From Yersinia enterocolitica (GTDB lineage: Bacteria > Pseudomonadota > Gammaproteobacteria > Enterobacterales > Enterobacteriaceae), in the NCBI GenBank assembly GCA_002082245.2, contig NBTC02000002.1:4650001-4714000 (forward strand): 64,000 nt of DNA. The letters are read 5' to 3'. A model generated the notes under the pieces. The model worked only from the letters and a program-made list of their open reading frames with translations, did no database searches and was not told the origin of the DNA. Both the position numbers and the translations under genes were made by a program. Position 1 is the stretch's first letter, and each line of letters opens with the position of its first letter. Of the stretch, positions 48,073 to 59,058 are shown piece after piece.

Positions 48073-49557
48073 TTAAGACTTCTGGTATTTCTGGAAGCGC
48101 TTATCTAGCTGGCGTAACTGGTCAATGCGCGCATCATAACGCGCCTGTTCCAGACTCCCCAATTTCACCCGAGCACTGGCATCGCTGAGCAGGCCGATGG
48201 CCTGTGGCAATTTGCCGCTCAAAGCCAGGCTCTCTGCCCGAGCAGCCAGTTCCTGATCACGTAAACCCAGTGCAGCTGCTGCCTGGGCTAACAGATCCCA
48301 GCCATTAGGGTCGTTTGGATTAGCAAAGGTGTAGCGATTTAGTATCTTGACTGCTGCCGCCGGTTGGCCACCTTGGACATAAGCGTTGGCCAGGTTCAAT
48401 TGCAACACCGGCTCATCATTTTGTTTAGCGGTTGCCGCTTGAAGGCGGGCAATGGCGGCGGCGGCTTTGTTTTGCCCCAGATCGATATCAGTCATCAAAT
48501 CAAGGAACCAAATATTGCCCGGTTGTTGCGCTAACAGGGGCTGTAACAGATTGCGGGCTTCATCGTACTTTTTGGCCTGATACCATAAAATGGCCTGACC
48601 GTATTTGGCCGCCAATTGCTCGCGCACCGTGCCTTTACTCAATGTTTCCAGCAGGTCTGGCGTGAGGCTGTTCTCAGTTGAGCCATACATGCCCAGAATA
48701 CGAACTTTGGCGAATAAGTAATCTTGTGATGACGCGATAGGGTGCGGTTTCATCTGATTAGCACGGTTACGCGCATCAGATAAACGGCTATCTGGTAAGG
48801 GGTGAGTCAGCAGCATTTCCGGTGGTTTTGATGTATATCGTGACTGATCGGCTAATTTTTGCAGGAAGTTAGGCATGGCCTGCGGATCAAACCCCGAACG
48901 CTGTAATACCTGAATACCTATACGGTCAGCTTCCTGTTCGTTGCCTTGAGTAAAGCTGATGACGCCTTGTTGAGCGCCTGCTAACGTGCCGCTCAAACCC
49001 GCCATCCCTGCTTGTGGGCTGGCCATGGTTAACAGAATAGAACCTAGTACCCCGACCCACGTCAGCGGCGCCATTCTTTGCTGTTCTTCCATCGCGCGCG
49101 CCAGATGGCGTTGAGTCACATGAGATATTTCATGTGCTAATACAGATGCTAGTTCACTTTCGTTTTCGGTATAGCGGAACAGGGCAGAGTGGATCACCAC
49201 ATTGCCACCGAAGAAAGCAAAAGCGTTAATTTGATCGTTATTCACTAAATAGAAATGAAACGGCGTACGTACTGAGTAGGCATTGGCGACCAGCCGATTA
49301 CCCAGCGTATTGATATATTGAGTCAATAGCGGGTCATAAATCAGCGGTGTGCTGGCGCGCATTTGGCGGACATAAAAATCCCCCATTGCCTTTTCCTGAT
49401 CGATACTCAAAGTGGCACCCGCAGAGGTACCAATATCGGGCAGCAGGTCTTGTGTCTCAGCGCTGGCAGGTATTGTGCCAGTGAGCAGCAAGCTACTGAG
49501 TAGTGTGGCGATCATTGTCTTACTTAACCGACCTGTTTTAGTTAACCGATAAGTCAT
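48073..49557 (-). CDS. bepA: BepA (YfgC), periplasmic chaperone and metalloprotease
   Basis: BepA helps LptD and other outer-membrane proteins assemble and degrades stalled ones. The 494-residue product has a signal peptide ([33 protein letters not shown], cleavage after residue 33 or so). An M48 peptidase domain carries the zinc motif HEISH near residue 142 and the third ligand Glu in [10 protein letters not shown]-terminal TPR repeats (about 320-480) follow. Length matches E. coli (487). It is divergent from perM, and yfgD follows it. Confidence 0.94.
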   Translation of the reverse strand: MTYRLTKTGRLSKTMIATLLSSLLLTGTIPASAETQDLLPDIGTSAGATLSIDQEKAMGDFYVRQMRASTPLIYDPLLTQYINTLGNRLVANAYSVRTPFHFYLVNNDQINAFAFFGGNVVIHSALFRYTENESELASVLAHEISHVTQRHLARAMEEQQRMAPLTWVGVLGSILLTMASPQAGMAGLSGTLAGAQQGVISFTQGNEQEADRIGIQVLQRSGFDPQAMPNFLQKLADQSRYTSKPPEMLLTHPLPDSRLSDARNRANQMKPHPIASSQDYLFAKVRILGMYGSTENSLTPDLLETLSKGTVREQLAAKYGQAILWYQAKKYDEARNLLQPLLAQQPGNIWFLDLMTDIDLGQNKAAAAIARLQAATAKQNDEPVLQLNLANAYVQGGQPAAAVKILNRYTFANPNDPNGWDLLAQAAAALGLRDQELAARAESLALSGKLPQAIGLLSDASARVKLGSLEQARYDARIDQLRQLDKRFQKYQKS

Positions 49558-49851
49558 AAACGAGGCTGCCCTTGCTAATGTAATGACAATTAGACTCCGA
49601 GATGTGTAAGAGTTCTTCTTCCTTACTCTACTCTCCAGTACAATTGGGTATAGATCACATAAATAGCATCAAATACGTCAAAGGTTAAGCTCAACATCCG
49701 TGCTGAGGCCCGCAACTATCTTAGCCAGCATGTGGAGATAAGGGAACGTCTGACGAAAACAATTTACCTTCGTTATGTCCCTGCATGTCGGGGCGGTTAA
49801 AGGGATCGACTAATTTGTCGATCTCTCATGGCACTTAAGGAGCAATTACGG
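49558..49851. promoter_or_regulatory. Divergent bepA/perM intergenic region
   Basis: This 294-base gap between divergent bepA and perM should hold both promoters. TAGACT and TATAGA-like hexamers occur, but no promoter pair stands out. Only the perM ribosome binding site AAGGAG (49838-49843) is clear. No open frame or repeat is seen. Confidence 0.3.
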
Positions 49852-50916
49852 ATGCTAGAGCTGTTGTTACAGTGGTATCGTCGGCGTTTTACCGACCCGC
49901 AGGTTATCGCTTTATTGGTTATTCTGTTGGCTGGATTCTGCATTCTCTACTTCTTCAGTGGCATTTTGGCTCCTCTGCTGGCGGCGATCGTGTTGGCGTA
50001 TTTGTTAGAATGGCCAACCGCCCGATTACAACGTATTGGTTGTTCGCGCCCATGGGCGGCCAGTATCGTACTGGTGATTTTCGGTGGTATCACACTACTG
50101 GCGGTATTTGTTGTGGCGCCAACGGTGTGGCAACAGGGCAATAATCTGATATCAGATATGCCGAAAATGCTTAATAAATTCAATGCGTTTTCTCAGACAT
50201 TACCTTCGCGTTATCCCGCGCTGGTGGATGCCGGCATTGTCGATATGATGGCAGAAAATCTGCGAAGCAAGCTGTCGGGGATGGGGGAGTCCGTGGTTAA
50301 AATCTCTCTCGCTTCATTGATAGGTTTACTGACATTGGCAATTTATTTGATTCTGGTGCCACTGATGCTGTTTTTCCTGCTCAAAGATAAAGAGCAGATG
50401 CTGAATGCAGTACGGCGTATTTTACCGCGTAATCGCGGTCTGGCTGGACAAGTCTGGCTGGAAATGAACCAGCAGATAACCAATTATATTCGTGGCAAAG
50501 TATTGGAGATGGTGATTGTTGGCATCGCCACGTATTTAGTGTTCTTTGTTATGGGTATGAATTACGCGCTGTTATTGGCGGTGTTAGTCGGCTTCTCGGT
50601 ACTGATCCCTTATATTGGCGCAGTGATTGTCACTATTCCAGTAGTGTTGGTGGCGTTATTCCAGTGGGGGGTTGGGGCCGATTTCTGGACACTTTTTATC
50701 GCCTATCTGGTAGTACAAGGGCTGGATGGTAACTTGCTGGTGCCGGTACTGTTCTCTGAGGCCGTAAACCTACATCCTTTGGTGATTATTCTGTCAGTGA
50801 TCATTTTTGGCGGCATGTGGGGCTTTTGGGGGGTATTCTTTGCCATCCCGTTAGCTACGCTGGTGAAAGCGGTTATTCATGCCTGGCCGGAGGAGTTTAT
50901 CCCCGACGCAGATTAA
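49852..50916 (+). CDS. perM: PerM, AI-2E-family membrane permease
   Basis: PerM belongs to the AI-2 exporter/TqsA superfamily; its substrate is unknown. The 354-residue product starts MLELLLQWYRRRFTDPQVIALLVILLAGF and has about eight membrane segments. The family motif VGFSVLIPYIGAVIVTIPVV and the C-terminal VVQGLDGNLLVPVLFSEAVNLHPLVIILSVIIFGGMWGFWGVFFAIPLATLVKAV are present. The start at 49852 has AAGGAG upstream and agrees with E. coli; an ATG eight codons earlier has none. Confidence 0.93.
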   Translation: MLELLLQWYRRRFTDPQVIALLVILLAGFCILYFFSGILAPLLAAIVLAYLLEWPTARLQRIGCSRPWAASIVLVIFGGITLLAVFVVAPTVWQQGNNLISDMPKMLNKFNAFSQTLPSRYPALVDAGIVDMMAENLRSKLSGMGESVVKISLASLIGLLTLAIYLILVPLMLFFLLKDKEQMLNAVRRILPRNRGLAGQVWLEMNQQITNYIRGKVLEMVIVGIATYLVFFVMGMNYALLLAVLVGFSVLIPYIGAVIVTIPVVLVALFQWGVGADFWTLFIAYLVVQGLDGNLLVPVLFSEAVNLHPLVIILSVIIFGGMWGFWGVFFAIPLATLVKAVIHAWPEEFIPDAD

Positions 50917-50918
50917 CT

Positions 50919-51045
50919 TATACTCGTCATACTTCAAGCTGCATCTGCGTTGGCTGCCTTCGTTCACCCCAGTCACTTACTTATGTAAGCTCTTGGGGCT
51001 TCACTTAGTTGCCGCCTTCCTGCAACTCGAATTATTTAGAGTATA
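50919..51045. repeat. Canonical 127-bp ERIC element downstream of perM
   Basis: TATACTCGTCAT on the left pairs with GAGTATATGA on the right, giving exactly 127 bp. The core TTCACCCCAGTCACTTACTTATGTAAGCTCTTGGGGCTTCAC is almost identical to the enterobacterial ERIC consensus. It starts two bases after the perM stop codon. Confidence 0.95.
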
Positions 51046-51061
51046 TGAAGATATGACGAAT

Positions 51062-51090
51062 AAAAAAGAGCGTTTGAGCGCTCTTTTTTT
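51062..51090. terminator. Bidirectional terminator between perM and bcp
   Basis: The stem AAAAAAGAGCG / CGCTCTTTTTT with a six-base loop gives T-runs on both strands and lies between the convergent perM and bcp genes. Confidence 0.85.
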
Positions 51091-51112
51091 GCTCTTCTGA
51101 CTAACTAATCAC

Positions 51113-51583
51113 TCAGGCACTTTGGCGCAAGTAATCCACTACGATATCGTGGTGGTTGGTGGTTTTGAAATTATCAAACACATGCTCCACCTTACCGTCG
51201 GCATCAATTAAGAAACTGATACGGTGGATACCATCGTAGGTTTTACCCATAAAGCTTTTTTCGCCCCAGACACCAAACTGCTCTGCGACCTGATGATCTT
51301 CATCAGACAGCAATGTGAAGTTCAGTAGCTCTTTTTCAGCGAAACGTGACAGCTTTTCAGGTTTATCGGTACTAATACCGAGCACTTCGACACCCGCTTT
51401 CTTCAATTCATCCATGTTGTCGCGCAGACCGCAGGCCTGAACAGTACAGCCTGGTGTCATGGCTTTAGGGTAGAAGTAGACCAAGACACGTTGTCCCTGG
51501 AAGTCGGCCAAACTAATCTGCTCGCCATCTTGGTCGGGCAAACTAAACTTCGGCGCTATATCACCGGCTTTCAATGGGCTCAT
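51113..51583 (-). CDS. bcp: Bcp, thioredoxin-dependent thiol peroxidase
   Basis: This peroxiredoxin reduces hydrogen and organic peroxides. The 156-residue product has the peroxidatic Cys46 and resolving Cys51 in TPGCTVQACGLRDN, typical of the PrxQ/BCP class with an intrahelical disulfide, plus the active-site FYPKAMTPGC region. It begins two bases after the gcvR stop, so the pair is an operon as in E. coli. Confidence 0.96.
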   Translation of the reverse strand: MSPLKAGDIAPKFSLPDQDGEQISLADFQGQRVLVYFYPKAMTPGCTVQACGLRDNMDELKKAGVEVLGISTDKPEKLSRFAEKELLNFTLLSDEDHQVAEQFGVWGEKSFMGKTYDGIHRISFLIDADGKVEHVFDNFKTTNHHDIVVDYLRQSA

Positions 51584-51585
51584 TA

Positions 51586-52200
51586 CTAACTCTCCATTCG
51601 TGAGTCATGCTGTGGATAGTTCACAACGCTAATACTGCCTTGCGCGTTGAGTTCTGTACATAGCTGATAAAAAGCGTGTTCAATTATCGAACTGTTTTGG
51701 CTGGCGGGACTGTGCGCACTAATCTGGATATGCAACCGAGGGGGGTTGCCGCCTTCAGCCGGCTGAGTTTTGGAAACCAACTCGGCGATATTCATATTGT
51801 GACAATGAAACAAGTTGGTAAACCGTTCAATAATATGGGGGGAGTCATTGACTTCAACTTTTACCCATACTGTGGCAGGCATTGCTTTTTGGTCCTGAGC
51901 GTTGGTTCGCTTCATCACAATTAGCAAATCAAGCTCTGCCCCTTTTTGCGGTAAGGTGGACTCCAGTAGGGTAATCGCATTCCAACTGCCTGAAAGCAGC
52001 ATAATAAATGTGAACTCCTCACCGAACATGGCTAGCCGGCTATCTTCAATATTACAACCGCAGCTACTGACATGGCGGGTGATGGTATTCACGATTCCTG
52101 GGCGGTCAGCACCCAGTGCGGTAATGACCAGATAATGTTCATCAAGCTGCGGCAAAATCGCTCTTCCTGTCATGCTCTTTGGGGTTACCATGGTAAACAT
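51586..52200 (-). CDS. gcvR: GcvR, regulator of the glycine cleavage system
   Basis: GcvR binds GcvA and, without glycine, turns it into a repressor of gcvTHP. The protein has two ACT domains, seen in YLVITALGADRPGIVNTITRHVSSCGCNIEDSRLAMFGEEFTFIMLL and later WVKVEVNDSPHIIERFTNLFHCHNMNIAELVSKTQP. E. coli GcvR (190 residues) starts close to SQHYLVITAL. Here the ATG at 52200 (AGG eight bases upstream, 204 residues) is preferred; ATG 52173 would give 195. Codons upstream of 52200 are not conserved. It is divergent from dapA. Confidence 0.92.
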   Translation of the reverse strand: MFTMVTPKSMTGRAILPQLDEHYLVITALGADRPGIVNTITRHVSSCGCNIEDSRLAMFGEEFTFIMLLSGSWNAITLLESTLPQKGAELDLLIVMKRTNAQDQKAMPATVWVKVEVNDSPHIIERFTNLFHCHNMNIAELVSKTQPAEGGNPPRLHIQISAHSPASQNSSIIEHAFYQLCTELNAQGSISVVNYPQHDSRMES

Positions 52201-52319
52201 AAAAAAAACCTGCTGCCAAGCGCTTACAACACAGTTGTTTGCTTGCTTTTGGATAGAGGTCAAAAGTACCATGAGGAACTTGTTTAAGGAGGGGGTGGGC
52301 AATGTTTACGGGAAGTCCA

Positions 52320-53201
52320 ATGTTTACAGGAAGCATAGTTGCACTGGTAACGCCGATGGACGACAAAGGTGCGGTCGATCGTGCAAGCCTGAAGAAACTG
52401 ATTGATTACCATGTAACCAGTGGTACTGCGGCGATTGTCTCCGTGGGCACAACTGGTGAGTCTGCAACACTGAACCATGACGAACATGTCGATGTGGTCA
52501 TGCAGACGCTCGAACTGGCCGACGGCCGAATCCCAGTCATTGCCGGAACCGGCGCTAATGCCACCTCCGAAGCAATTTCTCTCACCCAACGGTTTAATAA
52601 TACCGGTGTGGTGGGATGTTTGACTGTCACGCCATATTATAATCGGCCAATGCAGGAAGGGTTATATCAACACTTCAAAGCGATTGCTGAAAGTACCGAT
52701 TTGCCACAAATTCTCTATAATGTGCCTTCGCGTACCGGTTGCGATATGTTACCGCCGACCATTGCTCGCTTAGCCAAAATTAAAAATATTGTTGCTGTTA
52801 AAGAAGCAACAGGGAACTTAAGTCGGGTTAGTCAGATCCAAGTGCTGGTTGATGATGAAGATTTCATCCTGCTCAGTGGTGACGATGCGAGCGGACTGGA
52901 CTTTATGCAACTGGGCGGTAAAGGGGTTATTTCGGTGACAGCTAACATTGCTGCGCGCGAAATGGCTGAACTTTGTGCCTTGGCTGCACAGGGTAACTTT
53001 GCAGAAGCACGCCGTTTGAATCAGCGCTTGATGCCGTTGCATCAGCATTTATTTGTAGAAGCAAACCCAATTCCGGTGAAATGGGCCGCGAAGAAGCTGG
53101 GATTAATGGCGAATGACACTCTTCGTCTGCCAATGACCCCACTGACTGACCCGGCTAAACGGATTGTGGAAGATGCGCTGAAAAGCGCTGGTTTGCTGTA
53201 A
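52320..53201 (+). CDS. dapA: 4-hydroxy-tetrahydrodipicolinate synthase DapA
   Basis: DapA condenses pyruvate and aspartate semialdehyde, the committed step to lysine and diaminopimelate. The 293-residue TIM-barrel has the Schiff-base Lys161 in [20 protein letters not shown] (Thr44, Thr45) and the catalytic Tyr in [17 protein letters not shown]. Counting from the ATG at 52320 puts the Lys at 161 exactly as in E. coli. An in-frame ATG 18 bases upstream (52302) begins an imperfect duplicate of the first codons and is preceded by AAGGAGG, so it may be the real or a second start. It forms an operon with bamC. Confidence 0.95.
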   Translation: MFTGSIVALVTPMDDKGAVDRASLKKLIDYHVTSGTAAIVSVGTTGESATLNHDEHVDVVMQTLELADGRIPVIAGTGANATSEAISLTQRFNNTGVVGCLTVTPYYNRPMQEGLYQHFKAIAESTDLPQILYNVPSRTGCDMLPPTIARLAKIKNIVAVKEATGNLSRVSQIQVLVDDEDFILLSGDDASGLDFMQLGGKGVISVTANIAAREMAELCALAAQGNFAEARRLNQRLMPLHQHLFVEANPIPVKWAAKKLGLMANDTLRLPMTPLTDPAKRIVEDALKSAGLL

Positions 53202-53217
53202 CTCTTAGGGAAATTTG

Positions 53218-54276
53218 ATGGCAATAACATTGCAAAAGTCGACGGTGGTAACGGTAGTGGGTGTTTCGCTGGCAATGCTGCTGGCAGGTTGCTCCACTGA
53301 CCAACGCTACAAACGCCAGGTTGGCGGTGACGAGTCTTATCTTGAAGCTCCGGGGCTAAAGCCGCTTAACTCACCAGCAGGGATGATTCTGCCGATACAA
53401 AATGGTGAGTTTGATATCCGTTCCGTCAACTCTCAAGGTGCTGTGGGCAAACAGTTGGACATCCGTCCTCCGGTACAACCACTGGCATTGCTTAGCGGTT
53501 CTCGCGCTGAAAATGCTAACGATACCAGTAAGCTATTGTTAGAGAATAGCCCGCAAAACCGTAATCTTTGGGCGCAAGTTACCCGCGTTCTACAGGATAA
53601 AAACTGGGCGATAGCCAGCCGTCAGGATGCCAGCCAAACGTTGACAACTGACTGGGTCAAATGGAACCGTGCAGATGAAGACGTGCAGTTTGAAGGCCGT
53701 TATCAGATAAGCGTGCAGGAGCAAGGTTATCAGTTGGTGTTAGTGGTGAAATCTCTTGCTTTACAGCAAGGTGGGCAACCGGTCACCAGCTATACCGAAA
53801 TCCAGCGCTACAACGGTGCAATGCTGAATGCCATTATCGAAGGTCTGGATAAGGTGCGTTCTGATAGCGAAAGCAGTCAGGCTTCCCGTAAAGTCGGCAC
53901 GCTAGATGTTCAAAGCGGCAGCGATGATACTGGTTTACCGCAACTGATTGTACGTGCCCCTTATGCTGTATTGTGGGAACGTCTGCCAGCCGCCCTTGAG
54001 AAGATTGGCATGAAGGTTACTGATCGTAGCCGCCCACAAGGTTCGATTAACGTTACCAATAAATCCATGAGTAGCGGCAGTTGGGATGCGTTGGGTGCCA
54101 AAGACCCTGAATTGCCAGAAGGCGATTATAAGTTACAGGTCGGTGATCTCGATAACCGCAGTAGCTTACAGTTCATCGGTCCGAAAGGGCATACTCTGAC
54201 TCAGTCTCAGAACGATGCTCTGGTCGCGGTGTTCCAGGCAGCATTTAGCCAAACTGGTGCTACAAGTACCAAATAA
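53218..54276 (+). CDS. bamC: BamC, lipoprotein of the outer-membrane assembly complex
   Basis: BamC is a lipoprotein of the BamABCDE machine that inserts beta-barrel proteins. The 352-residue precursor has a lipoprotein signal with lipobox LLAGC (Cys25). The unstructured N-terminal segment that contacts BamD (about 26-100) includes [19 protein letters not shown]. Two helix-grip domains follow (about 110-225 and 230-345). The ATG at 53218 has AGGGA seven bases upstream. It lies 16 bases after dapA, as in E. coli. Confidence 0.94.
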   Translation: MAITLQKSTVVTVVGVSLAMLLAGCSTDQRYKRQVGGDESYLEAPGLKPLNSPAGMILPIQNGEFDIRSVNSQGAVGKQLDIRPPVQPLALLSGSRAENANDTSKLLLENSPQNRNLWAQVTRVLQDKNWAIASRQDASQTLTTDWVKWNRADEDVQFEGRYQISVQEQGYQLVLVVKSLALQQGGQPVTSYTEIQRYNGAMLNAIIEGLDKVRSDSESSQASRKVGTLDVQSGSDDTGLPQLIVRAPYAVLWERLPAALEKIGMKVTDRSRPQGSINVTNKSMSSGSWDALGAKDPELPEGDYKLQVGDLDNRSSLQFIGPKGHTLTQSQNDALVAVFQAAFSQTGATSTK

Positions 54277-54280
54277 AATC

Positions 54281-54300
54281 AAAGGGGCTTCGGCCCCTTT
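54281..54300 (+). terminator. Rho-independent terminator of dapA-bamC
   Basis: AAAGGGGC / GCCCCTTT with a TTCG tetraloop lies five bases after the bamC stop. Confidence 0.85.
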
Positions 54301-54307
54301 CCTTATT

Positions 54308-54427
54308 TATACCTAAAGTAACTGGAGTTACAGGACGGCGGCAAGTGAACAAATTCCGATGAACTTACATCGGTAAGTGATTCGGGTGAGCGAACGCGCT
54401 AACCCCTGCGGCTTCAAGCACGAAAGG
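54308..54427. repeat. ERIC element between bamC and purC (reverse orientation)
   Basis: TATACCTAAAGTAACTGGAG opens and GCGGCTTCAAGCACGAAAGG closes the element. The core GAACTTACATCGGTAAGTGATTCGGGTGAGCG reads in the opposite orientation to most other copies in the window. Short form, without insert. The purC leader begins immediately after it. Confidence 0.85.
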
Positions 54428-54458
54428 TCTGTTTATCGCATATCACTGGAGTAATAAG

Positions 54459-55172
54459 ATGCAAAAGCTAGCTGAGTTGTATCGTGGGAAGGCGAAGACC
54501 GTCTATACCACCGAAAATCCTGACCTATTGGTATTGGAGTTCCGTAACGATACGTCAGCACTGGATGGTCAGCGCATTGAACAATTCGATCGTAAAGGAA
54601 TGGTAAATAACAAATTTAACTATTTCATTATGACTAAATTGGAAGAAGCCGGTATTCCAACGCAAATGGAACGCTTGCTGTCAGATACCGAAGTGTTGGT
54701 CAAAAAACTGGAAATGATCCCAGTTGAGTGTGTTATCCGTAACCGTGCCGCAGGCTCGTTGGTAAAACGCTTAGGAATAGAAGAAGGTTTGCAACTAAAC
54801 CCACCACTGTTCGACCTGTTTTTGAAAAACGATGCCATGCATGACCCAATGGTCAATGAGTCTTATTGCAAGACCTTTGGCTGGGCGACAGAAGCACAAT
54901 TGGCCCGCATGAAAGAGCTGAGCTATCTGGCGAATGATGTGTTGAGTAAACTGTTTGATGATGCCGGTTTAATCCTGGTGGACTTCAAGTTGGAGTTCGG
55001 TTTGTTCGGTGATGAAGTGGTGTTGGGTGATGAGTTCTCACCTGATGGCAGCCGTTTATGGGATAAGGAAACCCTGAACAAGATGGACAAAGACCGTTAC
55101 CGTCAAAGCCTGGGTGGTTTGATTGAAGCCTACGAAGAAGTTGCACACCGTATCGGCGTAAAATTAGACTAA
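54459..55172 (+). CDS. purC: SAICAR synthetase PurC
   Basis: PurC joins aspartate to CAIR with ATP, step eight of purine synthesis. The 237-residue product begins [34 protein letters not shown]. It has the conserved [31 protein letters not shown] and [15 protein letters not shown] motifs of the ATP and CAIR sites. Length equals E. coli. It has TGGAG upstream and stands alone between an ERIC element and a terminator. No PurR site was recognised upstream, unlike purMN. Confidence 0.96.
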   Translation: MQKLAELYRGKAKTVYTTENPDLLVLEFRNDTSALDGQRIEQFDRKGMVNNKFNYFIMTKLEEAGIPTQMERLLSDTEVLVKKLEMIPVECVIRNRAAGSLVKRLGIEEGLQLNPPLFDLFLKNDAMHDPMVNESYCKTFGWATEAQLARMKELSYLANDVLSKLFDDAGLILVDFKLEFGLFGDEVVLGDEFSPDGSRLWDKETLNKMDKDRYRQSLGGLIEAYEEVAHRIGVKLD

Positions 55173-55203
55173 CCGCGCAATCGATTCCGTTTTGTCTGGC
55201 GCA

Positions 55204-55226
55204 GGGGAGATAGTCGCTATCTCCCC
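55204..55226 (+). terminator. Terminator hairpin downstream of purC
   Basis: GGGGAGATAG / CTATCTCCCC with a TCG loop lies 31 bases after purC. The T-run is imperfect (CATGCTTTTC). Confidence 0.6.
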
Positions 55227-55235
55227 CATGCTTTT

Positions 55236-55386
55236 CTTTCTTAACGCTACAGCATTGTTAGCTATGTTCACCACTCAGCCCCTCTTTGGGCCAGCCGCAG
55301 CAAGCAGCGTTTAGTTCTGCTCCAGACAGATTTGTCTCTCACTTGCCGTCTGGTTGTGCCGCTAAGTACTTTGAGCATGTATTTGA
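55236..55386. repeat. Degenerate long-form ERIC element upstream of ypfJ
   Basis: TTTCTTTCTTAACGCTACAGC, GTTAGCTATG, GGGCCAGCCGCAGCAAGCAGCGTTTAG and TCTGCTCCAGACAGATTTGTC follow the order of the long ERIC copies. The core is degraded, and a right-arm-like ACTTGCCGTCTGG...ACTTTGAGCATGTAT follows. The rest of this 317-base purC-ypfJ gap holds only the purC terminator and the ypfJ leader. Confidence 0.6.
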
Positions 55387-55489
55387 ATGCCCAACTCCCC
55401 TAATAACACCAATCATTTAAGCTTTTAATGGTATTAGCTCGACAGATTTCCTACGATAATATGTAAGGAAAATATCTGGGAGTATTGCT

Positions 55490-56359
55490 ATGCGTTGGCA
55501 AGGTCGTCGTGAAAGTGACAATGTAGAAGATAGGCGCGGGGACGCATCCGGGGGCGGTGGTGGGTTCCGGCCTCCGATTGGCGGCAAGGGCGGTATTGTT
55601 ATTCTGATTGTGGTGTTGGTTGCGGGCTACTACGGGGTTGACTTGACCCCGCTGTTAAATGGCAGTGATCCGATGTCACAAACTCAAACACAGCCACGTT
55701 CTCCAAGTTCAGTCAGCACTAAAGATGACCAATATGCCAAATTCACCTCGGTCGTTCTGGCGGATACAGAAGACGCCTGGAAACCTATTTTCCAAAAGAT
55801 GGGGCGCACCTATCAGGAGCCTAAACTGGTGATGTATCGTGGTGCAACGCGCACCGGTTGCGGTACCGGTCAGTCCGTTATGGGGCCGTTTTATTGCCCA
55901 GCAGATAGCACGGTTTATATCGACTTATCTTTCTATGAAGATATGAAGAATAAACTGGGGGCGGGGGGCGACTTTGCTCAGGCCTATGTGATTGCTCATG
56001 AAGTTGGCCACCATGTGCAGCATTTGATGGGTATTGATACTAAAGTGCGTCAGCAGCAGCAGGGTGCATCTCAGGCTGAAGCTAATCGTCTCTCGGTCAA
56101 AATGGAATTGCAGGCGGACTGCTTTGCCGGTGTGTGGGGCAAAGCGATGGAAGACCAGCAGGTGTTGGAAGTGGGTGATTTACAAGCGGCACTAAATGCG
56201 GCACAGGCGATTGGGGATGATCGCTTACAGCAGCAAAGGCAAGGGCGTGTCGTCCCCGATAGCTTCACTCATGGCACATCACAACAGCGCTATACCTGGT
56301 TTAAACGTGGTTTCGATAGCGGTGATCCTAATAGCTGCAACACGTTCTCCACCCGTTAA
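55490..56359 (+). CDS. ypfJ: YpfJ, putative membrane-anchored zinc metallopeptidase
   Basis: The 289-residue protein belongs to the neutral zinc metallopeptidase family (YpfJ). It has a charged, glycine-rich cytoplasmic start ([20 protein letters not shown]), one membrane segment at about 35-50 ([15 protein letters not shown]) and a linker. The catalytic domain carries HEVGHHVQ near residue 169 and a downstream ELQADCFAG glutamate, a typical zincin ligand set. Its substrate is unknown. It has TGGGAG upstream and is a single gene. Confidence 0.9.
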   Translation: MRWQGRRESDNVEDRRGDASGGGGGFRPPIGGKGGIVILIVVLVAGYYGVDLTPLLNGSDPMSQTQTQPRSPSSVSTKDDQYAKFTSVVLADTEDAWKPIFQKMGRTYQEPKLVMYRGATRTGCGTGQSVMGPFYCPADSTVYIDLSFYEDMKNKLGAGGDFAQAYVIAHEVGHHVQHLMGIDTKVRQQQQGASQAEANRLSVKMELQADCFAGVWGKAMEDQQVLEVGDLQAALNAAQAIGDDRLQQQRQGRVVPDSFTHGTSQQRYTWFKRGFDSGDPNSCNTFSTR

Positions 56360-56439
56360 ACTGATCAGCTAAAATCATTGGCGTTACAGCGAACAGCGCT
56401 GTAGCGTCAGGTACGAAAAGTATAAATAGATTATCATAA

Positions 56440-56952
<513 letters not shown>

Positions 56953-56953
56953 C

Positions 56954-58945
56954 GTGATCCATCAAATTGTGCTCAGCCAACCACTAATGGCACGGCAGGG
57001 GATACGGCGTTTACTGGTCCTCAGCGGTTGCGCGGATTGGTCGCGCCAGCAGGCATTAAATCTGCGTCAGCAATTGCCGGGTGATTGGTTATGGATAGCA
57101 GAACAGGCCCCTGACACTGGCAATGCAATTCACCCGACAGCGGCAAAAACCTTACTCGGGCAGGAAGGGTTACATGGCGTATTTGATGCCACCGATGGTT
57201 TGAATACCGAAGCACTGGCGGTGCTGGCCGGCGCATTGCAAGCTGGGAGCTGGCTGGTGCTATTAGTGCCGCAGTGGGATAGGTGGCCGTGCTTACCAGA
57301 CGCTGATAGTTTGCGCTGGAGTGAACAACTAACCCCCATCACTACACCGAATTTTATTCACCATCTGCAACGTCAACTTCAGGCTGATCCTGATGTTATT
57401 TTGTGGCAACAGAACCAGCCGCTAGCTATGCCTATGGTGTACTCTCGCCCAGACTGGCAGCAGCCCGACGGTTCTCCTACCACGGAACAGCAAACTATCC
57501 TTCAACGCCTAATGCAGGCAGAACGCGGCACTTGGGTGCTGACGGCAGCCCGTGGGCGCGGTAAATCGACGCTGGCCGGTATGTTGGTAGCGCAGTGGCC
57601 CGGTCGCTGCTGGGTTACCGGGCCGGGTAAAGCGGCCACACAAGTGCTGAATCAGTGCGCGGGAGAACGAGCGCACTTCTGGGCGCCGGATGCACTATTA
57701 GACTACTGTCGGTTAAACGATGTCAGCGGCATTGACTGGTTATTGATTGATGAGGCTGCGGCTATCCCTGCCACACTCCTATCGGCGTTATTGGTGTACT
57801 TCCCACGGGCATTATTAACCACCACCGTACAGGGTTACGAAGGCACCGGGCGTGGTTTCTTGTTGAAGTTCTGTACAACACTACACGATTGGCACCCTTT
57901 GGCGCTAACAGACCCTATTCGTTGGGCCAGCGGTGATCCGCTAGAGCGTGTCGTGGATGAAGTTATGCTATTTGACGATGAGCTACCGTGCCGCGAATCT
58001 CTCTCAGCGTCAGTCGATATTATGCCCTGTAAGCAGCGCGATTGGCTGCACTACCCCGAATTGCTGCGACGTTTTTATGGTTTGCTTGCCAGTGCGCATT
58101 ATCGCACCACCCCTCTTGATTTGCGGCGTTTGATGGATGCGCCGGGGATGCATTTTTCTGCGGCCAAGGTGGCTGATTCAGTCATTGGTGCACTGTGGCT
58201 GGTGGATGAGGGGGGGCTTAGCAGTGCATTAGCCCATGCCGTTTGGGCAGGGAAACGGCGGCCAAAGGGGAGTTTGGTGGCTCAGTCACTGGCGGCACAT
58301 AGTGGGCAATGGCATGCACCCACCTTACGGTCGCGGCGAATCAGTCGAGTCGCCGTCGCACCGTCATGGCGGCAGCAGGGGATAGCCCGGCAGATGATTG
58401 CCGCCGAGCTTGCGTGTGGGCTGCGCGAGAGGCTTGATTATATTTCAGTCAGTTTTGGTTATACCCCCGAATTAGAATGCTTCTGGCGTGCCTGTGGCTT
58501 TCATCTGGTGCGTATTGGTAGCCATAAGGAAGCCAGCAGCGGCTGTTACGCGGCAATGGCGGTATCACCCTTGAGTCCGGCGGGGCAATCGCTCTGTGAG
58601 GCAGCACGGCAGCAATTAGAGCGTGATTGGTATTGGTTGCAACAATGGGTAGACATCCCAACGCCCTTATCGTTATCCCCGCCTCAACAACCTGACATTT
58701 CCTTAAATGACGACGACTGGCGTGAACTGGCTGGTTTTGCCTTTGCTTTTCGGCCGTTAGAAGCGAGCTTACCCGCTCTACAGCGTTTATTATTACGCAG
58801 CCAATTACCCCTTCCTGCATTACGGTATTATTTACAGCAAGGTATTTCGCCCGCGCAGATTGTTAATAATCTAGCCCTCACAGGGCGAAAAGCATTAGTA
58901 GCACGGTGGCGGCAAGAGGCAGCCGAGGGGATGGCAGAGGGTTGA
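56954..58945 (+). CDS. tmcA: TmcA (YpfI), tRNA(Met) cytidine acetyltransferase
   Basis: TmcA makes N4-acetylcytidine at the wobble position of elongator tRNA-Met, using acetyl-CoA and ATP. The 663-residue product has an N-terminal domain (about 1-170) and a RecA-like helicase module with Walker [13 protein letters not shown] near residue 198 and Walker [17 protein letters not shown] domain follows, with [21 protein letters not shown] near residue 465, then a C-terminal tRNA-binding tail. The start is GTG at 56954. It lies at the same chromosomal neighbourhood as in E. coli (ypfI near ypfH, ypfJ, dapE). Confidence 0.94.
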   Translation: MIHQIVLSQPLMARQGIRRLLVLSGCADWSRQQALNLRQQLPGDWLWIAEQAPDTGNAIHPTAAKTLLGQEGLHGVFDATDGLNTEALAVLAGALQAGSWLVLLVPQWDRWPCLPDADSLRWSEQLTPITTPNFIHHLQRQLQADPDVILWQQNQPLAMPMVYSRPDWQQPDGSPTTEQQTILQRLMQAERGTWVLTAARGRGKSTLAGMLVAQWPGRCWVTGPGKAATQVLNQCAGERAHFWAPDALLDYCRLNDVSGIDWLLIDEAAAIPATLLSALLVYFPRALLTTTVQGYEGTGRGFLLKFCTTLHDWHPLALTDPIRWASGDPLERVVDEVMLFDDELPCRESLSASVDIMPCKQRDWLHYPELLRRFYGLLASAHYRTTPLDLRRLMDAPGMHFSAAKVADSVIGALWLVDEGGLSSALAHAVWAGKRRPKGSLVAQSLAAHSGQWHAPTLRSRRISRVAVAPSWRQQGIARQMIAAELACGLRERLDYISVSFGYTPELECFWRACGFHLVRIGSHKEASSGCYAAMAVSPLSPAGQSLCEAARQQLERDWYWLQQWVDIPTPLSLSPPQQPDISLNDDDWRELAGFAFAFRPLEASLPALQRLLLRSQLPLPALRYYLQQGISPAQIVNNLALTGRKALVARWRQEAAEGMAEG

Positions 58946-59058
58946 TGACAGTTATCTTTTATTGTCTTAAAACTCAATTTCTCATGATGTGTCGAAGAGG
59001 CTCTTAAGGTAAGGTATTCGCCATATTCAGGATGAGTATAGCGAGGATACCAGGCTAG

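Noticed and set aside
50817..51100. Short plus-strand frames after perM
   Set aside because: Translations of the canonical ERIC element and terminator.
52202..52319. Lysine riboswitch upstream of dapA
   Set aside because: The gap to divergent gcvR is only about 120 bases and no lysine-element core or long leader is visible.
54428..54458. PurR operator upstream of purC
   Set aside because: No GCAAACGTTTGC-like palindrome is present between the ERIC element and the purC start.
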